From Streptomyces sp. CG 926 (GTDB lineage Bacteria; Actinomycetota; Actinomycetes; Streptomycetales; Streptomycetaceae), in NCBI RefSeq assembly GCF_003148825.1, contig NZ_QGGZ01000008.1:248001-312000 (forward strand): a stretch of 64,000 nucleotides of DNA, written 5' to 3'. A program made the position numbers and the translations under genes. How positions within the stretch are numbered: position 1 is the first letter of the stretch; each line of letters opens with the position of its first letter. Below, piece by piece: positions 6,957 through 14,754 of the stretch. Below the pieces are notes generated by a model, which saw nothing but the letters and a program-made list of their open reading frames with translations, had not been told where the DNA came from and made no database searches.

Positions 6957-8969
6957 TTACGCCTCCGGCGCGGCGGCGACCTTGCGGGTGCGCGTGCGCT
7001 TCGGCTTGACCGGGGCCTCCTCGGCCACGGCGGCGGCCTCGGTGGCGACCGGAGCGGCCTCGGCGACCTTGCGGGTCCGGGTCCGCTTCGGCTTGACCGG
7101 AGCCTCCTCGGCGGGAGCCTCGGCGACCGGGGCCACGACGGCCGCCGGGGCGGCCGCGGCCTTGCGGGTGCGCCGTGCCTTGACGGGCTCGGCCGGCGGA
7201 GCCATCTGGAAGTCCGGCTCCGGAGTCGTCACCACGACCTTGCGCGGGCGCCGTACCCGCACGGGCGCGGGCTCGACGAGCGGGGCCATCTGGAAGTCCG
7301 GCTCCGGGGCGCTCTCCACGACCTTGCGGGTGCGGGTGCGCTTCGGCTTGGTCGGGGCCTCCTCGGCGACCGGGGTCACCGCGGCCACGGGGGCCTCGAC
7401 CACCGCGGCCGGTGCGGCCTGAGCGGTCTCGGCCTGGACCGGCACCGCGGCCACGCGGGTGCGGCGGCGGCGCGGCCGGCGCGGCTCGTCGGCGGCCGGA
7501 GCCGTCGGCGCGTCCGCCACCGGGGTCACCGCGGCGACCGCGGCCGGAGCCTCGGCACCCTCGGCGAGCTCCGCCCCACCACGGGTGCGGCGGCGTTGGC
7601 GCGGCGTACGGGTACGGGCCGGACGCTCCTCGGTCACCACGGCCGCGGCCGCCGGACCGGAGCGACCGCCACGGCCACCACGGCCGCCGGTCTCGCCCAG
7701 GTCCTCCAGGTTCTCGGCCTTCAGGCCGGCCCGCGTGCGCTCGGCGCGCGGCAGGATGCCCTTGGTGCCGACCGGGATGTTCATCTGCTCGAACAGGTGC
7801 GGCGACGTGGAGTACGTCTCGACCGGGTCGTGGAAGTCCAGCTCCAGCGCCTTGTTGATCAGCTGCCAGCGCGGGATGTCGTCCCAGTCGACCAGGGTGA
7901 CGGCGATGCCCTTGTTGCCCGCGCGGCCGGTGCGGCCCACACGGTGCAGGAAGGTCTTCTCGTCCTCCGGCGTCTGGTAATTGATGACGTGGGTCACACC
8001 CTCGACATCGATACCGCGCGCGGCGACGTCGGTGCACACCAGCACGTCGACCTTGCCGTTGCGGAACGCGCGCAGCGCCTGCTCGCGCGCACCCTGGCCC
8101 AGGTCGCCGTGGACGGCGCCGGACGCGAAGCCGCGCTTCTCCAGCTGCTCGGCGATGTCGGCCGCCGTGCGCTTGGTACGGCAGAAGATCATGGCCAGGC
8201 CACGGCCCTCGGCCTGCAGGATGCGGGAGACGAGCTCCGGCTTGTCCATGTTGTGCGCACGGAAGACGTGCTGCGTGATGTTGGCGACGGTCGCACCCTC
8301 ACCGTCCTCGGAGACGGCGCGGATGTGGGTCGGCTGCGTCATGTAGCGACGGGCCAGACCGATGACCGCACCCGGCATGGTCGCCGAGAACAGCATCGTC
8401 TGACGCTTCGCGGGCAGGTACGCCATGATCTTCTCGACGTCGGGCAGGAAGCCCAGGTCGAGCATCTCGTCGGCCTCGTCCAGGACGAGGGCCTTGACGC
8501 GCGAGAGGTCGAGCTTCTTCTGCCCGGCCAGGTCGAGCAGGCGGCCCGGGGTGCCGACGATCACGTCGACGCCCTTCTTGAGCGCCTCGACCTGGGGCTC
8601 GTACGCGCGACCGCCGTATATGGCGAGGACGCGGACGTTGCGGACCTTGCCCGCGGTCAGGAGGTCGTTGGTGACCTGGGTGCACAGCTCGCGGGTCGGA
8701 ACCACCACGAGGGCCTGCGGGGCGTCGGTCAGCTGCGCGGGGGTGGCGCGGCCGGCCTCGACGTCGGCAGGGACGACGACCCGCTCCAGCAGGGGAAGGC
8801 CGAAACCGAGCGTCTTGCCGGTACCGGTCTTGGCCTGGCCGATGACGTCCGTGCCGGAAAGGGCGACGGGAAGGGTCATCTCCTGGATCGGGAAGGGGGA
8901 CACGATGCCGACGGCCTCAAGGGCCTCGGCCGTCTCGGGAAAGATCCCGAGGTCTCGGAACGTAGTCAG
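6957..8969 (-). CDS. DEAD-box ATP-dependent RNA helicase (RhlE-like) with basic repeat tail; CTG start
   Basis: The 670-aa protein carries the DEAD-box motifs: Q motif FPIQ (residues 26-29), AKTGTGKT (46-53), LDEADE with DEAD at 164-167, SAT (195-197) and HRVGRTGRAG (342-351). The N-terminal helicase half is followed by about 250 Ala/Glu/Pro-rich residues in which a basic KPKRTRTRKV-type unit recurs. Such tails bind RNA in related helicases. The first ATG/GTG in frame (GTG at 8903) would remove the conserved F-x-x-LGI part of the Q-motif region. The frame is open to CTG at 8969, preceded by AGAAGAGGC, and the sequence from there (TTFRDLGIFPETAEALEAVGI) is family-like. I therefore place the start at CTG 8969. 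It is probably cold- or stress-responsive; the ortholog context is rhlE (Rv3211). Confidence 0.9.
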   Translation of the reverse strand: MTTFRDLGIFPETAEALEAVGIVSPFPIQEMTLPVALSGTDVIGQAKTGTGKTLGFGLPLLERVVVPADVEAGRATPAQLTDAPQALVVVPTRELCTQVTNDLLTAGKVRNVRVLAIYGGRAYEPQVEALKKGVDVIVGTPGRLLDLAGQKKLDLSRVKALVLDEADEMLDLGFLPDVEKIMAYLPAKRQTMLFSATMPGAVIGLARRYMTQPTHIRAVSEDGEGATVANITQHVFRAHNMDKPELVSRILQAEGRGLAMIFCRTKRTAADIAEQLEKRGFASGAVHGDLGQGAREQALRAFRNGKVDVLVCTDVAARGIDVEGVTHVINYQTPEDEKTFLHRVGRTGRAGNKGIAVTLVDWDDIPRWQLINKALELDFHDPVETYSTSPHLFEQMNIPVGTKGILPRAERTRAGLKAENLEDLGETGGRGGRGGRSGPAAAAVVTEERPARTRTPRQRRRTRGGAELAEGAEAPAAVAAVTPVADAPTAPAADEPRRPRRRRTRVAAVPVQAETAQAAPAAVVEAPVAAVTPVAEEAPTKPKRTRTRKVVESAPEPDFQMAPLVEPAPVRVRRPRKVVVTTPEPDFQMAPPAEPVKARRTRKAAAAPAAVVAPVAEAPAEEAPVKPKRTRTRKVAEAAPVATEAAAVAEEAPVKPKRTRTRKVAAAPEA

Positions 8970-9350
8970 GGTGCTGCCTCTTCTGTGAGACGCGGCGCGA
9001 GGCGGCGAGGGGGGTCGTACCGTGCCGTGCTTGCAGTACTGCTACGTACGAAGCTGCGCGGGACCACTAGCCTTCGCTCAAGCGCATCTGCCGCTGAGGG
9101 GGCCCCTCGTGGGAGGCGGTACGCATGAACGTACGCACCGCACCGAGGGCGGTCGGTTGGAGCCGATCGGGCCACCGACCGGGCATCCTCATTCGGATGG
9201 CCCGCCGAGTATTCGGCAGGCGCATTACCACTGTACCCCGGAATCGCGCAGGTGTGTCGGGTGAATTCACCGGGTAGGTGCGTTTAGCTGGACAGGCAAG
9301 GAACCGGCGTGGTGACTTGGAGGGCCATTCGGCGGGCTATTGTGCGGAGC
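8970..9350. other. 381-bp divergent intergenic region, helicase / ferritin-like gene
   Basis: No coding sequence was supported here. On the minus strand a TACAGT hexamer near 9229-9234 could be a -10 element, which would give the helicase mRNA a leader of about 250 nt. On the plus strand TATTGT at 9338-9343 precedes the ferritin-like gene. Confidence 0.4.
9338..9343 (+). promoter_or_regulatory. -10 hexamer TATTGT, near-leaderless start
   Basis: The hexamer ends seven bases before the ATG at 9351. A GGAG overlaps this gap but lies too close to the ATG to work as a normal ribosome-binding site. Confidence 0.4.
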
Positions 9351-10109
9351 ATGTCGACCGTAGAAAACGCCTCGCCCGCCGACGACAGCGCCCCTGCCGA
9401 AGCCGTCGGTATCGCCTCCCAGGACTGGGCCGCGGCCTCTGCCTCGCCGCAGTACCGGGCCGCCGTCGTGGACCTGCTCGGCGCGCTCGCCTACGGAGAG
9501 CTCGCGGCCTTCGAGCGCCTCGCGGAGGACGCGAAGCTCGCGCCCACCCTGGACGACAAGGCCGAGCTCGCCGCGATGGCCTCCGCCGAGTTCCACCACT
9601 TCGAGCGGCTGCGGGACCGCCTCGCCGCGATCGACGTCGAGCCCACCTCCGCCATGGAGCCCTTCGCGAAGGGCGTCGACGACTTCCACCGCCAGACGGC
9701 GCCCTCGGACTGGCTGGAGGGCCTGGTCAAGGCCTACGTCGGCGACTCCATCGCCAGCGACTTCTACCGCGAGGTCGCCTCCCACCTGGACACCGACACC
9801 CGCGCCCTCGTGCTCGGCGTGCTCGACGACACCGGTCACGGCAACTTCGCCGTCGAGAAGGTCCGCGCGGCGATCGAGGCGGACCCGCGCTGCGGCGGCC
9901 GGCTCGCGCTCTGGGCCCGCCGGCTGATGGGCGAGGCCCTCTCGCAGGCCCAGCGCGTGGTCGCCGAGCGCGACGCGCTCTCGACCATGCTGGTCGGCGG
10001 CGTCGACGGGATGGCGGCCGGCTTCGACCTGGCGGCCGTCGGCGAGATGTTCACCCGCATCACCAAGGCGCACACCAAGCGCATGGCGGCCCTCGGCCTC
10101 GCCGCCTGA
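9351..10109 (+). CDS. Ferritin-like fold protein (tRNA hydroxylase-like)
   Basis: The 252-aa protein is nearly all alpha-helical. It has repeated E...E-x-x-H type metal-binding candidates: YGELAAFERLAEDAK in one helix and AEFHHFERL in the next. This pattern fits the ferritin-like di-iron fold, close to tRNA-(ms2io6A) hydroxylase MiaE-like proteins annotated widely in actinobacteria. The true reaction is unknown. The ATG at 9351 (MSTVENASPADDSAP) was chosen over the upstream GTG at 9309, because the extra residues are basic and unlike the family. It ends before a strong convergent hairpin. Confidence 0.78.
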   Translation: MSTVENASPADDSAPAEAVGIASQDWAAASASPQYRAAVVDLLGALAYGELAAFERLAEDAKLAPTLDDKAELAAMASAEFHHFERLRDRLAAIDVEPTSAMEPFAKGVDDFHRQTAPSDWLEGLVKAYVGDSIASDFYREVASHLDTDTRALVLGVLDDTGHGNFAVEKVRAAIEADPRCGGRLALWARRLMGEALSQAQRVVAERDALSTMLVGGVDGMAAGFDLAAVGEMFTRITKAHTKRMAALGLAA

Positions 10110-10145
10110 GCCCACGGGCGCCCGAGAGGCTCCGCATCGCTCCAC

Positions 10146-10186
10146 ACGTCGGCCCCGGCGCGCACACGGCGCGCCGGGGCCGACGT
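10146..10186. terminator. Strong bidirectional hairpin
   Basis: A perfect 16-bp stem (10146-10161 with 10171-10186) can extend by two more pairs into the loop. It lies between the convergent ferritin-like and small membrane protein genes. Confidence 0.8.
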
Positions 10187-10216
10187 ACGTGGTCCAGGGG
10201 TCAGTGGTCCGGGTGA

Positions 10217-10519
10217 TCAGCCCCGCGACGGGAGTGAAAACGGAGTCCTGGGGGACCGCCTGCGGGGCCCTGCGGCCGGACGGAGCAACAGGGACAGCAC
10301 CACGGCCGACACCAGCACCGCACCGACCAGCGTCGCGGTCAGGGTGTTGTGCCCGGGGCCGAGCGCGAAGTGGGTCAGATAGGCCCCGAACAGCGCCCCC
10401 AGCACCCCGCTGACCAGCACCATTTTGAGGGAAGGCAACCGGCGCGTGAGCACCCGGGCGGCTGTCGCGGACAAGGCGAGGCCCAGGAATGCGGAGCCGA
10501 GCACTTCCAGCAGCAGCAT
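10217..10519 (-). CDS. Small integral membrane protein, 100 aa
   Basis: The protein has three predicted membrane helices: residues about 2-22 (LLLEVLGSAFLGLALSATAA), 30-52 (LKMVLVSGVLGALFGAYLTH) and 60-82 (LTATLVGAVLVSAVVLSLLL). A basic, Arg/Pro/Ser-rich tail follows and is probably cytoplasmic. The glycine-rich VSGVLGALFGAYL resembles GlsB/YeaQ-type small membrane proteins, but the match is weak. The ATG at 10519 has a GGGAGAG ribosome-binding site; the longer form from 10555 is less likely. Function unknown. Confidence 0.65.
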   Translation of the reverse strand: MLLLEVLGSAFLGLALSATAARVLTRRLPSLKMVLVSGVLGALFGAYLTHFALGPGHNTLTATLVGAVLVSAVVLSLLLRPAAGPRRRSPRTPFSLPSRG

Positions 10520-10584
10520 GAGGTCTCTCCCATACGTCAGGGCAAACCGGGTCACTGCGGTCCTACCCGAAGCGGAAGAAACAG

Positions 10585-10618
10585 AAACGGCCCGGTGGGA
10601 TCAACCACCGGGCCGTTT
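10585..10618. terminator. Hairpin downstream of DUF3107 gene
   Basis: A perfect 14-bp stem (10585-10598 with 10605-10618) has a 6-nt GATCAA loop and is flanked by A/T runs on both outer sides. It ends the DUF3107 transcript on the minus strand. Confidence 0.85.
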
Positions 10619-10628
10619 CCAACAGTTC

Positions 10629-10856
10629 TCAGAGCGCGCCGAAACCGACCTTGCGCGTGCTCGGCTCGCCCAGGTCGACGTACGACAGGCGGTCCGACGG
10701 CACGAGGACCTTGCGGCCCTTGTTGTCGGTGAGGCTCAGCAGCGGCGACTGACCGGAGAGCGCGGCGGCGACCACGGCCTCCAGCTCCTCGGCGCTCAGG
10801 TCGCTCTCCAGCACGATCTCCCGGGGTGCGTGCTGCACGCCGATCTTGACCTCCAC
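10629..10856 (-). CDS. DUF3107 family protein
   Basis: The 75-aa protein starts MEVKIGVQHAPREIVLES and has the family pattern with LSAEELEAVVAAAL, LSLTDNKGRKVLVPSDRLSYVDLG and a C-terminal VGFGAL. It is an orthologue of the small mycobacterial protein TB9.4 (Rv3208A), whose function is unknown. As in mycobacteria, it lies beside a TetR gene. The 163-bp gap to that gene leaves room for its own promoter. Confidence 0.9.
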   Translation of the reverse strand: MEVKIGVQHAPREIVLESDLSAEELEAVVAAALSGQSPLLSLTDNKGRKVLVPSDRLSYVDLGEPSTRKVGFGAL

Positions 10857-11019
10857 GGCTTTGTCCCTCCGACGATCCGTTCGCGCGATCAGCCGCGCCG
10901 TACGCGGTCCACATTAGCCCGGAGAGGGGACGCGGACCGCGCAGAGCGGACACGCTCGCAGCGAACAGCGGCCGATGAGGCCCACCGAAGTCGCGGGCGC
11001 CGCCGGTGAACGGGGTCCC

Positions 11020-11658
11020 TCAGGACTCCGTTCCGTGCAGCGGGAAGCCGGCGATACCGCGCCAGGCGAGCGAGGTCAGCAGGCCGACCGCCGTCTCGCG
11101 GGCGACCGGGCTCTCGCTGGAGAGCCAGTAGCGGGCCACGACCTGCGAGACCCCACCCAGGCCCACGGCCAGCAGCATCGACTCGTCCTTGGACAGGCCG
11201 GTGTCCTCGGCGATGACGTCCGAGATGGCCTCGGCGCACTGCAGGGAGACCCGGTCGACGCGCTCGCGCACCGCCGGCTCGTTCGTCAGATCGGACTCGA
11301 AGACCAGCCGGAAGGCGCCGCCCTCCTCCTCCACGTAAGCGAAGTAGGCGTCCATCGTGGCCGCCACGCGCAGCTTGTTGTCCGTCGTCGACGCCAGGGC
11401 CGTGCGCACGGCCAGCAGCAGGGCCTCGCAGTGCTGGTCCAGCAGGGCCAGGTAGAGGTCGAGCTTGCCGGGGAAGTGCTGGTAGAGCACCGGCTTGCTC
11501 ACGCCGGCCCGCTCGGCGATGTCGTCCATGGCCGCCGCGTGGTACCCCTGCGCGACGAACACCTCCTGGGCCGCGCCCAGCAGCTGGTTGCGCCGGGCCC
11601 GGCGCGGCAGTCGCGTGCCCCGCGGACGCGCTGCCTCGGTCTGCTCGATGGCTGTCAC
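11020..11658 (-). CDS. TetR family transcriptional regulator
   Basis: The N-terminal TetR helix-turn-helix is clear: RRNQLLGAAQEVFVAQGYHAAAMDDIAERAGVSKPVLYQHFPGKLDLY. The remaining 130 or so residues are an all-helical ligand and dimerisation domain. The start was placed at GTG 11658 (VTAIEQTEAARP) because GGGAGG lies a few bases upstream; an ATG at 11745 would add an unusual basic leader. This gives 212 aa. The neighbouring DUF3107 and DEAD-box genes make it the likely counterpart of Rv3208. Its ligand and targets are unknown. Confidence 0.9.
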   Translation of the reverse strand: MTAIEQTEAARPRGTRLPRRARRNQLLGAAQEVFVAQGYHAAAMDDIAERAGVSKPVLYQHFPGKLDLYLALLDQHCEALLLAVRTALASTTDNKLRVAATMDAYFAYVEEEGGAFRLVFESDLTNEPAVRERVDRVSLQCAEAISDVIAEDTGLSKDESMLLAVGLGGVSQVVARYWLSSESPVARETAVGLLTSLAWRGIAGFPLHGTES

Positions 11659-11832
11659 GCCGCCTCCCACTTTCTCTAAGAACACAGTGCGCTCTGCGCC
11701 GCGCCGCCATCGTACTTTTCGGTAACCGAATCTGGTGGGTTCCATCCGAGTTTTCTCGCGGTACGGACGACCCGGAGGCGCTGGTCAGCGGTTTGATCAG
11801 CGGTTCGGTCGATGCCACCGAGCGGCCGCCGG

Positions 11833-12048
11833 TCAGCGGTAGTCGTCCTCGTCCAGCGGCACCACCCGCGCCTGCTCGAAGGCATCGCCGTCCGTGACCC
11901 CGTCCACCGGGCGCGCGGCGATCGGGTCGTCCTGCTCCGGACGAAGATCGGCCAGCTGCTCCGCCACGTCCGCCTCGGGCGCCTCAGGATCGAGGGATTC
12001 CGGAAACTGCTGCCGGAAGGTGTCCGGCTCCGCAGGGTCGACAGTCAT
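11833..12048 (-). CDS. Conserved acidic 71-aa protein
   Basis: The ORF encodes an Asp/Glu-rich protein ending in VVPLDEDDYR. A strong GAGGGGAG site precedes the ATG at 12048. The sequence has no membrane or catalytic feature and looks largely disordered. Similar acidic short proteins with a terminal P-LDEDDYR occur widely in actinobacteria, so I accept it as real. The gene is divergent from the hydrolase at 12181 across a 132-bp gap. Confidence 0.7.
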   Translation of the reverse strand: MTVDPAEPDTFRQQFPESLDPEAPEADVAEQLADLRPEQDDPIAARPVDGVTDGDAFEQARVVPLDEDDYR

Positions 12049-12167
12049 GCCGCTCCCCTCGCTTCCTTGTGCTCACCTACGAGCCTAGGAGGATCGCGGA
12101 GGCACCGCTATGCGGATCCGCTTGAATTTGTGACCGTGAACACAAGAAGTGGAACGTGATCGTCTCG

Positions 12168-12173
12168 TAACAT
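12168..12173 (+). promoter_or_regulatory. -10 hexamer TAACAT, leaderless start
   Basis: The hexamer ends seven bases before the ATG at 12181. No ribosome-binding site is present. Confidence 0.55.
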
Positions 12174-12180
12174 TGCCCGC

Positions 12181-13176
12181 ATGTCTTCGACCGAGCTGCC
12201 GGGCGTACGGTCCACCGCCGAGCTGTCCTCCCAGGTGGGAGGCGTTCGGGTGGCCGAAGGGGAGCAACTGCGCACCACCGCGCTGCCCGGCCTGGAACTG
12301 GCCGTCCGGGTCCGTCCGCCCCTGAGTACGGGGCTGCCACCCGCCCTGTTCGTGCACGGACTCGGCGGTTCCTCCCAGAACTGGTCGGATCTGATGGCGC
12401 GGCTGGCCGACACCGTCGACGGCGAGGCCCTGGACCTGCCGGGCTTCGGCTGGTCCCCACCACCCGCCGACCGGGACTACTCCGTCACCGCTTTCGCCCG
12501 CGCCGTCATCCGGCACCTCGACGCCGCCGGGCGCGGCCCGGTCCACCTGTTCGGGAACTCCCTCGGCGGCGCCGTCTCCACCCGCGTCGCGGCCGTCCGG
12601 CCCGACCTGGTGCGCACCCTGACGCTCGTCTCGCCCGCCCTGCCCGAGCTGCGCGTGCAGAAGTCGGCCGTGCCGACCGCGCTGCTCGCCGTGCCCGGGG
12701 TGGCCGCGCTCTTCAACCGGCTGACCCAGGGACTCAGCGCCGAACAGCGGACCCGGGGGGTGACGGAGCTCTGTTACGGAGACCCCTCCCGGGTGACACC
12801 CGAGGGCTTCCGCAACGCCGTCGAGGAGATGGAGCGGCGGATGGCCCTGCCGTACTTCTGGGAGGCGATGACGCGCTCCTCGCGCGGCATCGTCGACGCC
12901 TACACCCTCGGTGGCCAGCACGGACTGTGGCGGCAGGCGCAGCGGGTTCTCGCGCCCTGCCTGCTGGTCTACGGTGGCCGGGACCAACTGGTCTCGTACC
13001 GTATGGCGCACAAGGCGGCCGCGGCGTACCGCGGTTCGCGGCTGCTGTGCCTGCCCGAGGCCGGACACGTGGCGATGATGGAGTACCCCGAGGTGGTGGC
13101 CGCCGCCTTCCGGGAGCTGCTGAACGACACCGGGACGGGCGAGAGTGACCGATATACCGAAGACGGCAGAGGCTGA
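12181..13176 (+). CDS. Alpha/beta hydrolase
   Basis: The 331-aa protein has the oxyanion motif FVHGLGGSSQNW, a nucleophile elbow GNSLGG (Asn replaces the common His or Tyr before Ser), an acid in YGGRDQLVS and a catalytic His in PEAGHVAMMEYP. It is probably a cytoplasmic esterase or lipase-like enzyme of unknown substrate. The DUF3152 gene starts only 5 bp after its stop, so the two are probably translated from one mRNA. The start is predicted leaderless. Confidence 0.85.
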   Translation: MSSTELPGVRSTAELSSQVGGVRVAEGEQLRTTALPGLELAVRVRPPLSTGLPPALFVHGLGGSSQNWSDLMARLADTVDGEALDLPGFGWSPPPADRDYSVTAFARAVIRHLDAAGRGPVHLFGNSLGGAVSTRVAAVRPDLVRTLTLVSPALPELRVQKSAVPTALLAVPGVAALFNRLTQGLSAEQRTRGVTELCYGDPSRVTPEGFRNAVEEMERRMALPYFWEAMTRSSRGIVDAYTLGGQHGLWRQAQRVLAPCLLVYGGRDQLVSYRMAHKAAAAYRGSRLLCLPEAGHVAMMEYPEVVAAAFRELLNDTGTGESDRYTEDGRG

Positions 13177-13181
13177 GGACC

Positions 13182-14546
13182 GTGGGACGACATAGTCGCA
13201 AGGGCCCTGCCCCAGCTCCGGCTCCGGCCGCCGCCCCGGAACCCGTCCGGCCGCAGCCGGAGCCCGCGCCCCTGCCCTACGAGGAACCGTTCGCCGCGTA
13301 CCGGCCCGAACCGACCGTCACCCACCAGGGGTACGTGCCCCAGGACCGGTACCACGCCGACGCGCGGACCGGCGGCCACCCCGAGCCGTACGAGTCCGAC
13401 GACGTCTGGGGGGCCCGCCCCGACTCCGTGTACGGGGACTGGCACGGAGTGCGGCGCCCGCACGAGGCCACCGCGACCGCGCCGGCGCCCATGGCCTTCC
13501 GTGACTCCGACACCCCGGCCTTCGGCACCCCCGCGGTGGGCTTCCCGCAGGTCACGCCGGCGCCGCCGGCGGCATTCGACGCGGGCCCCGATCCCGTCAC
13601 CACCACCGGCGCGCAGCGCCGGGTGCCCGGTCCGCGCAAGCCCGTCGATCCGGTCCTGCCCGCCCCCGCCGAGGCCGAGTCCGACGCCCCCGCCGAGGAG
13701 CCGCCCGGCTCCGGCCGCGGCCGGAAGGTCCGTACGTACACGGGCCTGGCCGCCGTGGCCGTCACCACCGTCCTCGCCGTCGTCGTCGCCGGCCAGATGG
13801 CCGCGGACACGGACGGCGAGAAGTCCGGCGCGCAGGCCGCCGTCGGCGACAGCCGCGCCGACGCGGGCGCCTCCCGTTCGGACGACCGCGCGACGCCGCA
13901 GGGAGCCAGCCCCGCCGGACCCGCCGCGCCGGCCGTGGTGGAGCTGACGTACGAACAGAAGATGGCCGAGCAGTTCCCGCTCGACGCGAAACTCGCCGGA
14001 CCCGGGACCTTCGACACCGTGCCCGGTGTGGCCAAGGCCCCCGGCAAGGGCAAGCTCGTGCGCTACCGGGTCGACGTCGAGCAGGGCCTGGGCCTCGACC
14101 CGCAGCTTTTCGCCGAGGCCGTCCACCGCACCCTCAACGACGACCGCAGCTGGGGCCACGGCGGGACGAAGACCTTCGAGCGGGTACCGGGCGGCGAGGC
14201 CGACTTCGTGATCACCCTCGCCAGCCCCGGTACCACCGGGGTCTGGTGCGCCAAGTCCGACCTAGACACCATCGTCGGCAACGTCTCCTGCGACTCGGCC
14301 AGGACCGAGCGGGTCATGATCAACGCCTTCCGGTGGGCCCAGGGCTCCGAGACCTACGGCCCGGCCCAGATGTTCACCTACCGTCAGATGCTCATCAACC
14401 ACGAGGTCGGCCACCGGCTCGGCCACGACCACGTCAACTGCCGCACCCCGGGCGCGCTCGCCCCGGTCATGCAGCAGCAGACCAAGTCCCTCGACATCGA
14501 CGGCATCCAGTGCAAGCCCAACCCCTGGGTGTTCCCGGAGAACTGA
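13182..14546 (+). CDS. DUF3152 membrane-anchored putative metalloprotease
   Basis: The 454-aa protein has about 185 Pro/Ala/Glu-rich cytoplasmic residues, one membrane helix (TGLAAVAVTTVLAVVVAGQM, about 187-206), a short linker and a C-terminal DUF3152 domain outside the cell. The domain holds HEVGHRLGHDH at about 407-417, which fits the metzincin zinc motif HExxHxxGxxH. Cysteines around it may form disulphides. The Rv3207c orthologue has the same layout. The protein could cleave or bind envelope proteins; no substrate is known. GTG 13182 was chosen because GAGGAC precedes it and the previous gene ends 5 bp before. Confidence 0.88.
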   Translation: MGRHSRKGPAPAPAPAAAPEPVRPQPEPAPLPYEEPFAAYRPEPTVTHQGYVPQDRYHADARTGGHPEPYESDDVWGARPDSVYGDWHGVRRPHEATATAPAPMAFRDSDTPAFGTPAVGFPQVTPAPPAAFDAGPDPVTTTGAQRRVPGPRKPVDPVLPAPAEAESDAPAEEPPGSGRGRKVRTYTGLAAVAVTTVLAVVVAGQMAADTDGEKSGAQAAVGDSRADAGASRSDDRATPQGASPAGPAAPAVVELTYEQKMAEQFPLDAKLAGPGTFDTVPGVAKAPGKGKLVRYRVDVEQGLGLDPQLFAEAVHRTLNDDRSWGHGGTKTFERVPGGEADFVITLASPGTTGVWCAKSDLDTIVGNVSCDSARTERVMINAFRWAQGSETYGPAQMFTYRQMLINHEVGHRLGHDHVNCRTPGALAPVMQQQTKSLDIDGIQCKPNPWVFPEN

Positions 14547-14595
14547 CCGCCGGGCCGGGCGCCGGCGGCCCGGGCCCGTTCCGAGGCTGTACTTC

Positions 14596-14601
14596 TAGCG
14601 T
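14596..14601 (+). promoter_or_regulatory. Possible -10 hexamer TAGCGT for the polysaccharide-like cluster
   Basis: A TANNNT hexamer lies in the 208-bp gap upstream of the glycosyltransferase gene. Use of this site would place the hairpin at 14652-14679 inside the mRNA leader. Confidence 0.3.
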
Positions 14602-14651
14602 GCTCGAACGCGAACCGTACGGGAAAGTTACGACTCTTCACCCCTTCCGGT

Positions 14652-14679
14652 GGCGCGACGGACAACCGTCCGTCGCGCC
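14652..14679 (+). terminator. 12-bp hairpin between DUF3152 gene and GT4 gene
   Basis: A perfect stem pairs 14652-14663 with 14668-14679 around a 4-nt loop, followed by TTCGG. It may end the upstream operon. It may instead be a leader hairpin controlling the glycosyltransferase operon. Confidence 0.55.
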
Positions 14680-14754
14680 TTCGGCATATCCGCTTGAGTT
14701 CTCCCGCGGCGGGTCGCCTGACCGAACGGCGACCGCCTGAACGGGAGATCGGGG

